NCBI GenBank assembly: GCA_964390645.1
Contig: CAYMLL010000131.1
Span: forward strand, 1-19,482
DNA length: 19,482 nucleotides
Reading direction: 5' to 3'
Source: CAYMLL01 sp964390645
GTDB lineage: Bacteria; Planctomycetota; UBA8108
In this document: positions 14,136 through 19,482 of the stretch, piece by piece
How positions within the stretch are numbered: position 1 is the stretch's first letter
How the letters are laid out: each line of letters opens with the position of its first letter
Notes under the pieces: model-generated
Told to the model about the DNA's origin: nothing
Databases searched by the model: none
The model's input: only the letters and a program-made list of their open reading frames with translations
Made by a program: the position numbers and the translations under genes

Positions 14136-15239
14136 TCAGGGATTGAGCTCCGCCAGATCCTCCGGTACGAAGATGCCGTCCTTGCGGATCAGCTCGTCGT
14201 CGAAGCGGATCTCACCCCCTCCGTGCTCCTGGCGCTGGATCGTCACGAGATCCCAGTGGATCTCGGAGCGGTTGCCGTTGTCCGCCTCCTCGTACGCCTG
14301 GCCCGGCGTGAAGTGGAAGGAGCCGGCGATCTTCTCGTCGAAGAGGATGTCCATCATCGGCTCGAGGATCTTCGGGTTGAAGGCGATCGAGAACTCGCCG
14401 ATGAAGCGCGCTCCGTCGTCCGTGTCGAGAATGCGGCGCAGGCGATCGGAGTGGTTGGCGCTCGCGTCGACGATCTTGCCGCCCTTGAACTCGAGCCGGA
14501 TGTTCTCGAAGACGATGCCCTGGTAGAGGCTTGCCGTGTTGACGCTCAGCGTGCCGGCGACCGAGTCGCGCACCGGCGCGGTGAACATCTCACCGTCGGG
14601 GATGTTCCGCTCGCCGGAGCAGCCGACGACCGGGATCCCGTCGATCGAGAAGCGCAGGTCGGTGCCGGGACCCGTGATGTGCACGTCTTTCGCTGCGTGC
14701 ATACGCTCGTGAAGGGGCTTCATCGACTCGCCCATGGCGGCGTAGTCGACCGTGCAGACGTCGAAGAAGAAGTCCTCGAAGCTCTCCGTGCTCCTCTTCG
14801 CCTGCTGCGCCATCGACGGAGTCGGCCATCTCAGCACGACCCACTTCGTTTTCGGTACGCGGACGTCGAGGTGGACCGGCTGCAGCACGTGCTTCTGCCA
14901 GATCTCGAGACGCTCCGGCGGCACGTCAGCCAGCTCGGTCGCGTTGTTTGTTCCGCGCACCCCGACGTAGCAGTCGACCCCCTCCATCTGCTCGCGGTCG
15001 ATCCGCCCCCAGAACTTCATCTGCTCCTCGGTGGCGCCGCGGTAGAGCTCCCGCAGAACCCGGTTCTGGCGCGTCACGCAGATCGGCAGCCCTCCTGCGT
15101 CGCGGATCGCTCGGACGAGGACCACGGTGAACTCCTCGGGGATGTCGAAGGTCTCGACGAGCACCTTCTCACCCCTCTGCACGCCGCAGGAGTGGTGGAC
15201 GATGGTCTCGGCGAGGGCTTGGTATCGCGGGTCGAACAC
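14136..15239 (-). CDS. M29-family metallo-aminopeptidase
   Basis: A 367-residue protein of the thermophilic metallopeptidase family (M29: aminopeptidase T / PepS / AmpS), which removes N-terminal residues from peptides using a two-metal site, normally in the cytoplasm. Motifs include SGERNIPDGEMFTAPV, SVAGT, ANHSDRL, FIGEFSIAFNP and the terminal RSEIHWDLV, which together carry the Glu, His and Asp metal ligands. The length is slightly short of the usual 370-415 residues. The GTG start at 15239 is chosen because GGAAG lies 6 nt upstream and the first residues (FDPRYQALAETIVHHSCGV) match the family N-terminus; in-frame sequence further upstream is Arg-rich and overlaps the preceding gene. It lies 37 nt downstream of the exported hydrolase gene in the same operon. 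Confidence 0.87.
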   Translation of the reverse strand: MFDPRYQALAETIVHHSCGVQRGEKVLVETFDIPEEFTVVLVRAIRDAGGLPICVTRQNRVLRELYRGATEEQMKFWGRIDREQMEGVDCYVGVRGTNNATELADVPPERLEIWQKHVLQPVHLDVRVPKTKWVVLRWPTPSMAQQAKRSTESFEDFFFDVCTVDYAAMGESMKPLHERMHAAKDVHITGPGTDLRFSIDGIPVVGCSGERNIPDGEMFTAPVRDSVAGTLSVNTASLYQGIVFENIRLEFKGGKIVDASANHSDRLRRILDTDDGARFIGEFSIAFNPKILEPMMDILFDEKIAGSFHFTPGQAYEEADNGNRSEIHWDLVTIQRQEHGGGEIRFDDELIRKDGIFVPEDLAELNP

Positions 15240-15276
15240 GCTTCTCTTCCTGTCCTCTCGGTACGGGTGGACGCGT

Positions 15277-16542
15277 CTACTGTCTCTTCGGCTCCTGGGC
15301 CCCGGGCTTCTCGGCGTTGCGGGCACGCGAGCCCGGTGCGGCCGGCGCCTTCTTGCCGGCAGCCGGCATTCGAGAGCGCAGCCAGGACTCGACGGGAGTG
15401 AACACATCCACGTGGGCGCTCGCGTCGAGCGTGATGTCGGAGTGGCCGTAGCCATCGATCACCAGAGCCTTGCGGTCCTCGCTGCCGAGTCTGTCGATCA
15501 GCTCGCTCCGGATGACCGAGGAGTCCGCGATGCGATCCTCGCTGCCGACCGCGGCGAGGACCGCCGTGGTGATGTTGTGGTAGTGCGCCGCGTAGTCGAC
15601 GCGTGCGTTCGGCGGCCCTCGCCAGCTCGGCCACGTTCCCTCGCGTGCGCCGGCAGCGAGCTGCAGCAGGAGATCCTCGGAGGTGTCACCGAGGACCCCG
15701 CCGCGCATTTTTCTCAACAGGTCGCGAGCACGGCGACCCGTGCGAGGGCCGAACGCGAGCGTCGACCAGCTCGTTTTCCCGAACAGGCTGTCCAGCAGGT
15801 TCTGTATCCGGTCGCCGGTCTTCTCGAGCAGGGAGGAGCCGTCGCCGTCGCCGAGAGAGCCGTTGAGATCGGACAGCGGGATGCGTGCGGGCAGCAGCAG
15901 TCTGAGAGGCGCGCGGCCGATCTCGGCGAGGCGGGTCATCTCCTCGGGTCGTCGACCTTCGGACCAGGAAAGCCTCGCCGGGGCGGAGAGAAACACCGCC
16001 CCCCGGACCTCCGCGTTGCGTCGGCGCGCGTTGCCGATGTCGATCCGGACGCCCTTCTTGACGTCGTGTGCGTCGATCTTGGTCGCTCCGCAGAGCCACG
16101 CGGCGATGGACATTCCTCCGAGGCTGTGGCCGATGAGGTAGGGTCGCTTCCCGGTGGCCCTTCGCACTCGTGCGACGATCGCCGGGAGGTCCTCGACGAT
16201 CAGCTCGTCTGCGCTCCAGCGCCGCTGCCTCGGTGGCAGCGCGCTGCGAAGCGGGCCTCGACCGGCGCCGCGCCAGTTGAAGAGCCACACGTCCCAGCCT
16301 CGGGAGCTCAGGAAACGCGTCAGACAGGGAGACTCCTCGTCGGCGAGGTCAAACTGGTGGAGGCTGGCGACGAGGCCGTGGAGGAGGATCACCGGGTTGC
16401 CATCACGGCGATGGCGCAGGCCTTCCAGGAGGGCGCCATCGGACGTCCGGACTCGTACACGTTCCGGGGGAGGCTCCTTCGCGGCGGGCTCCTCCGCGAG
16501 CGTGAGCAGCGACGTCAGCAGGGTGACACAGGCGGTTATCAT
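15277..16542 (-). CDS. Exported alpha/beta-fold hydrolase (lipase-like)
   Basis: A 421-residue serine hydrolase. The leader MITACVTLLTSLLTLAEEP suggests export. The core shows VILLHGL (51-57, oxyanion), RGWDVWLFNWRGAG (81-94) as in acid-lipase-like enzymes, the nucleophile S140 in GHSLGG, D336 in GSEDRIAD, and H367 in GYGHSD. A cap region of about 140 residues (about 190-330) lies between the nucleophile and the acid. The tail from about 393 is Ala/Pro/Lys-rich and probably disordered. The substrate is likely a lipid or other ester but cannot be specified. The start at 16542 is preceded by GGAAG at 9 nt; the reading frame stays open for 620 more codons upstream but this is low-quality Arg-rich sequence antisense to the next gene. 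Confidence 0.82.
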   Translation of the reverse strand: MITACVTLLTSLLTLAEEPAAKEPPPERVRVRTSDGALLEGLRHRRDGNPVILLHGLVASLHQFDLADEESPCLTRFLSSRGWDVWLFNWRGAGRGPLRSALPPRQRRWSADELIVEDLPAIVARVRRATGKRPYLIGHSLGGMSIAAWLCGATKIDAHDVKKGVRIDIGNARRRNAEVRGAVFLSAPARLSWSEGRRPEEMTRLAEIGRAPLRLLLPARIPLSDLNGSLGDGDGSSLLEKTGDRIQNLLDSLFGKTSWSTLAFGPRTGRRARDLLRKMRGGVLGDTSEDLLLQLAAGAREGTWPSWRGPPNARVDYAAHYHNITTAVLAAVGSEDRIADSSVIRSELIDRLGSEDRKALVIDGYGHSDITLDASAHVDVFTPVESWLRSRMPAAGKKAPAAPGSRARNAEKPGAQEPKRQ

Positions 16543-16574
16543 GATCGGTGTCTTCCGGGAACGGCGACGCCTCC

Positions 16575-16603
16575 ATTCTGGAAGAGCCCCGTCCGCGGAG
16601 CAA
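16575..16603 (-). promoter_or_regulatory. Candidate promoter of the hydrolase-aminopeptidase operon
   Basis: On the minus strand TTGCTC (16603-16598) and CAGAAT (16580-16575) are 17 bp apart. The -10 hexamer is identical to the one proposed at 71-76. Transcription would start near 16568, about 25 nt before the ATG at 16542. Confidence 0.3.
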
Positions 16604-16633
16604 GAGGCGACCCGGGGTGATCGTCGGGAACTG

Positions 16634-16662
16634 TTGACGGCCCCTTTGTCAGCCCTTACCTT
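16634..16662 (+). promoter_or_regulatory. Candidate promoter of the cohesin/dockerin-like gene
   Basis: TTGACG (16634-16639) is a 5/6 match to the -35 consensus, followed after 17 bp by TACCTT (16657-16662). The leader would be about 110 nt and would include the 17-bp repeats at 16682-16732. Confidence 0.35.
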
Positions 16663-16681
16663 CTTCATCGGGTTTGCCCCG

Positions 16682-16732
16682 AGTCGTCGTCGCGCGCGGG
16701 TCGTCATCGCGGGCAGGTCGTCATCGCGTGCA
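16682..16732. repeat. 17-bp tandem repeats in the leader of the secreted protein gene
   Basis: Units at 16699-16715 and 16716-16732 differ at one base (GGTCGTCATCGCG followed by GGCA or TGCA). A more diverged unit at 16682-16698 matches at about 13 of 17 positions. The array ends 47 nt before the ATG at 16780. Confidence 0.65.
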
Positions 16733-16779
16733 GAGGCGGCTCGCCAGACTGGCCAACGCACATCAAGCGAGGAAACACC

Positions 16780-18189
16780 ATGATCGACATCGTCAGGCGA
16801 ACGCTCGTCTGGTCGCTCGTTGTCTTGCTGGCCGGAACGGTCCACGCCGGGGATTCTCCCGTGGAGCCTGCAAGCCGTCTCGAGGTCGTCACTCCCGGGC
16901 CGGTGGTTGATTCGGGTGACGAGCTTCGTGCCGGCGTGCTGCTGACCACGTCTCTCGACGGTACGCAGGGATGGTCCTTCGCCGTCGGCCACGATCCCGA
17001 GGAGCTGGAGCTGCTCGGCGCCGACGTCGGGGCGCTGACTTCGGTCGTGAACGACGGAGCGCTGCCGCAGTTTCTCGTCATCAATACCGAGCCCGCCGGT
17101 GGTGCCGGCGTGACGATGGCGGTCGTCATCTCGTTCGTGTTGCCGGTCACCGTCGCCGCCGGGTCGGACTACGAGGTGCTCGTGATGGACTACCGAGTCC
17201 TGGCGAGCCCTCCATCGCCACCCGAGGGGGACGAGGAGTGCGTCGATCGGGAGGTCGTGATCGGCTTCCCCGACGATCTCGGCGATCCTCCGGTGGCCCA
17301 GGTGGTGACGATCGGTGGCGAGTCGACGGTGCCCGAGCTCGTCGCCGGGTCGGTGATCTTGCCATGCCCGCCACCCGCCGGCAGCTTGACGATCACTCGC
17401 TGCGAGGGCGACACCGAGAACATCTACCTCGAGTGGGACAACGGCGGCGAGACGCCGTGGGACTTTCTCTTCCTGTACCGGGACGGAGAGTTTCTCGCGG
17501 AGCTGGCGATCGATGTGACGAGCTTCACCGACGAGGGGCTCGAGCCGCGCGAGTCTTCGTACGAGTACACGCTGCTGACGTTCACGGTGAACGATCCCGG
17601 GGATCCCGTGCTCGTCTTCGCTTACTGCAGCGCCGACATCGTTCCGGTCGAGATCCGTGGCTTCGAACCCGGCCTCGGCTACTTCCTCGGCGGTGAAACA
17701 GTGACGATCACCGGGACCGGTTTCACGACCACCGAGGGGACGTCGCTCTTTTTCTACGCCGACGGTGAGGATCCGTTGCCGCTCGTCGACGTCGAGGTCG
17801 TCAGCGAGAGCGAGATCACGGCCGTGACGCCGGAGTCGCCGAGGCTGGGATTCTACGGCGTCGGCCTCGAAAACGACCGCGGCAGCGACGCGGTGGCCGG
17901 TGTCTTCGAGTACGGGTTCATCCGGGGTGAGGTGAACGCCGACCGTGAGCTCGACCTGTCCGACGGTGTCTTTATCCTGACGTACCTCTTCCTGCCGGGC
18001 GCGGAGATTCCCGTCTGCCTCGACGCGGCGGATACGACCGATGACGGGCACCTCGATGTCTCGGACGGCATCCGCATCTTCGGTTTTCTCTTTGTCGGTG
18101 CGGACCCTCCGGCGGATCCGTTCGACGCGCCGGGTCAGGATCCGACGGATGAGGACTCGTTCGGCTGTCTCGACGGCGCGGAGTCCTGA
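16780..18189 (+). CDS. Secreted multidomain protein with cohesin-like, TIG and dockerin-like modules
   Basis: A 469-residue acidic protein with a clear signal peptide (hydrophobic 9-20, VHA cleavage near 23). Residues about 33-190 resemble a cohesin/CBM-like beta sandwich (RAGVLLTTSLDGTQGWSFAVGHDPEELEL). About 200-270 look fibronectin-III-like (TITRCEGDTENIYLEWDNG). Residues 287-380 form an IPT/TIG domain (GGETVTITGTGF). The C-terminus (about 381-445) is dockerin-like, with two EF-hand-type calcium loops, NADRELDLSDG (386-396) and DTTDDGHLDVSDG (418-430), each followed by a FLF-containing helix. Such tails are abundant in planctomycete surface proteins. No catalytic domain is visible, so a scaffold or adhesion role is likelier than an enzyme. 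The last 55 nt overlap epmB on the opposite strand. Confidence 0.8.
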   Translation: MIDIVRRTLVWSLVVLLAGTVHAGDSPVEPASRLEVVTPGPVVDSGDELRAGVLLTTSLDGTQGWSFAVGHDPEELELLGADVGALTSVVNDGALPQFLVINTEPAGGAGVTMAVVISFVLPVTVAAGSDYEVLVMDYRVLASPPSPPEGDEECVDREVVIGFPDDLGDPPVAQVVTIGGESTVPELVAGSVILPCPPPAGSLTITRCEGDTENIYLEWDNGGETPWDFLFLYRDGEFLAELAIDVTSFTDEGLEPRESSYEYTLLTFTVNDPGDPVLVFAYCSADIVPVEIRGFEPGLGYFLGGETVTITGTGFTTTEGTSLFFYADGEDPLPLVDVEVVSESEITAVTPESPRLGFYGVGLENDRGSDAVAGVFEYGFIRGEVNADRELDLSDGVFILTYLFLPGAEIPVCLDAADTTDDGHLDVSDGIRIFGFLFVGADPPADPFDAPGQDPTDEDSFGCLDGAES

Positions 18190-19262
18190 TCGCGCAGTCC
18201 GTGACGGATCTCGACCTTGTGACCGATGCCCGGCGCCTCGCGCACGTAGCGCGGCACCGCGTATCCCGGTAGCCGCATCCTCAGCGCTGCGACGATCTCG
18301 AGCCCGCGGTTCTCGTCGACGTGGAAGTGTGCCGTGCCGGTGACCGCGTCGAGCTGGTGCAGGTAGTAAGGCATCACCCGGAGGTCGGCGAGGCGCTCGC
18401 ACAGCGTCGTGAGCACGTCGGCGTCATCGTTCACACCGCGCAGAAGGACGGTCTGGTTGAGGACGGGGATTCCCGCGTCGATCAGGCGCCCGAACGCCGC
18501 GGCGCAGGCGTCGTCGATCTCGTTCGGATGGTTCGTATGGACCACGACGACCGGCGTCAGGCGCGTCCGGCGCAGCCAGCCGACGAGTGCATCGTCAACC
18601 CGCTGCGGGATGACGACAGGCAGTCGCGTGTGAATGCGAAGGCGTCGAAGGTGCGCGATGGTGTCCAGCCGCTCGACGAGGCGAGCGAGGGCCACGTCCG
18701 TCAGCACCAGCGGATCGCCGCCGGAGAGGATGATCTCGTGGATGGAGGCATCCGCTCGGAGCTCGTCGAGCGCCGGCTTCCAGGCCTCGATGCCGTGTGG
18801 CGTCTTGTCGTACGGGAAGTGTCGGCGAAAACAGTAGCGACAGTTGATCGCGCAGACTCCGGCGGCGACGAGCAGCGCGCGACCCCGGTACTTGTGGAGC
18901 AGGCCGGGTGCACGCTCGGCCCTCTCCTCCGCCAGAGGATCGAGCGTGTAGCCGCGGACCTCGTCGGCCTCGACGTCGAGCGGCAGGATCTGGCGCAGCA
19001 GCGGGTCGTCGGGGTTGCCTCGGCGCACGCGCGCGAGCAGCTCCCTCGGGGCGACGAGCGGGAAGAGCCGTGCCGCGCGCCGGGCGCTCTCCCGGAGGTC
19101 GTCCGGCAAGCCGAGCAGATCGATGAGGGTGTCGGGGTCCCGTACCGCGTTCGCCAGTCCTTCGTTCCAGGTCCCCGGGATGTCGTTACGCGTTGTGCCG
19201 ACGGGGGTTGCGGTCGGTGGCCGGGGTGTGGCGGGAGCGGCGGGCGGTGTGATATGCTTCAT
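18135..19262 (-). CDS. epmB: EF-P beta-lysylation protein EpmB (KamA-like radical SAM enzyme)
   Basis: A 375-residue lysine 2,3-aminomutase homologue. The radical SAM cluster is C137-x3-C141-x2-C144 (CAINCRYC), followed by FRRHFPY. The GGDPL motif at 181-185 and a probable PLP lysine K349 (PGIGHK) fit the family. EpmB converts L-alpha-lysine to beta-lysine for attachment to elongation factor P, and the divergent neighbour is efp, which strongly supports EpmB over a catabolic lysine aminomutase. EpmA, the ligase, is not in the window. The ATG at 19262 is preceded by GAGGA and AAAGG on the minus strand. The tail after about residue 357 is polar and extra to the fold; its codons overlap the convergent secreted-protein gene. 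Confidence 0.9.
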   Translation of the reverse strand: MKHITPPAAPATPRPPTATPVGTTRNDIPGTWNEGLANAVRDPDTLIDLLGLPDDLRESARRAARLFPLVAPRELLARVRRGNPDDPLLRQILPLDVEADEVRGYTLDPLAEERAERAPGLLHKYRGRALLVAAGVCAINCRYCFRRHFPYDKTPHGIEAWKPALDELRADASIHEIILSGGDPLVLTDVALARLVERLDTIAHLRRLRIHTRLPVVIPQRVDDALVGWLRRTRLTPVVVVHTNHPNEIDDACAAAFGRLIDAGIPVLNQTVLLRGVNDDADVLTTLCERLADLRVMPYYLHQLDAVTGTAHFHVDENRGLEIVAALRMRLPGYAVPRYVREAPGIGHKVEIRHGLRDQDSAPSRQPNESSSVGS

Positions 19263-19333
19263 CGACCTTTGAGTCCTCGTGCGGATCACGCACCCGTGCT
19301 GTCGCGTTCGTGAGGGCGTGGACACCGGCCTCG

Positions 19334-19342
19334 AAGGAGGTG
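19334..19342 (+). promoter_or_regulatory. Perfect anti-16S Shine-Dalgarno match 38 nt before efp ATG
   Basis: AAGGAGGTG is complementary to nine bases of the 16S rRNA 3' end, but 38 nt separate it from ATG 19381. No ATG, GTG or TTG stands 5-12 nt downstream of it. The immediate upstream sequence of the ATG has only weak purine content. Confidence 0.5.
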
Positions 19343-19380
19343 TTCGGAGCAGGCCGCGACAGAGTAACAGGCGATCTCCC

Positions 19381-19482
19381 ATGGCGACAACCTACAACAC
19401 GAGTGACTTTCGCAAGGGCCTCCGGGTCGAGTTTGACGGCGAGCCCTACCTGGTCGTCGAGTCCGAGTTTCGCAAGCCGGGC
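19381..19482 (+). CDS. efp: Elongation factor P, N-terminal part (cut by window end)
   Basis: The first 34 codons read MATTYNTSDFRKGLRVEF and continue DGEPYLVVESEFRKPG, which aligns by eye with the N-terminus of E. coli EF-P. EF-P binds ribosomes stalled at consecutive prolines. The window ends at the KPG motif, so the lysine expected next (the residue modified in the E. coli protein) cannot be confirmed here. It is divergent from epmB, with 118 nt between the two starts. The (DAP)n and other proline-rich proteins in this window are not obvious polyproline clients. Confidence 0.93.
   Translation, partial: MATTYNTSDFRKGLRVEFDGEPYLVVESEFRKPG

Noticed and set aside
13902..15401. Plus-strand open frame of about 500 codons opposite the M29 gene
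   Set aside because: The composition is Arg/Asp/Val-rich antisense to a well-supported aminopeptidase, with no motif of its own.
16543..18402. Upstream extension of the minus-strand hydrolase frame by about 620 codons
   Set aside because: It would run antisense through the entire signal-peptide/dockerin-like gene. The hydrolase has its own RBS, ATG and signal peptide at 16542.

Overview
The window is GC-rich with strongly GC-biased third codon positions. It most likely comes from a Planctomycetota bacterium, probably an assembled metagenome or draft genome because a run of exactly 100 N interrupts one gene. The lineage call rests on three things: a secreted protein ending in the dockerin-like double calcium-loop tail common in uncultured planctomycetes, a DUF6807/PmoA-type protein, and an SGNH-plus-esterase fusion of a kind typical of planctomycete carbohydrate metabolism. 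No rRNA, tRNA, CRISPR array or insertion sequence is visible.

Layout. (1) 155-5839, plus strand: a four-gene operon encoding a SorE-like MDR dehydrogenase, a RhaD-like aldolase/SDR fusion, a PHP-fold hydrolase and a plant-type hydroxypyruvate reductase. Two of its three junctions overlap by 4 nt. It reads as a catabolic pathway for a ketose phosphate or deoxysugar whose products feed into glycolate/glycerate metabolism; the substrate is unknown. (2) 5983-8532, plus: a carbamoyltransferase (NodU/CmcH/TobZ type), an SxtJ-family membrane protein and a DUF5989 (SxtK-like) membrane peptide. This is the trio known from saxitoxin clusters, here without any toxin genes. (3) 8599-11709: a secreted SGNH-esterase fusion (minus) diverging from a DUF6807 protein (plus), with a possibly frame-broken gene remnant between them. 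(4) 11748-13842: a stand-alone cyclic-nucleotide-binding domain (minus) diverging from an anchored rhodanese and a MauE/DoxX-type membrane protein (plus). The divergent region contains a perfect CRP-type palindrome. The rhodanese gene is broken by the N gap inside a Asp-Ala-Pro repeat. (5) 14136-16542, minus: an exported alpha/beta hydrolase followed by an M29 aminopeptidase. (6) 16780-18189, plus: a secreted cohesin-like/FnIII-like/TIG/dockerin-like protein, converging with and overlapping epmB. (7) 18135-19482: epmB (minus) divergent from efp (plus, cut by the window end), i.e. elongation factor P with its beta-lysylation enzyme.

The best leads for something little described are the carbamoyltransferase-SxtJ-DUF5989 cassette, the uncharacterised sugar-catabolic operon with its PHP protein, and the cNMP-domain/rhodanese/MauE locus with its palindromic operator. 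All functional assignments come from motif recognition by eye; no database search was run.
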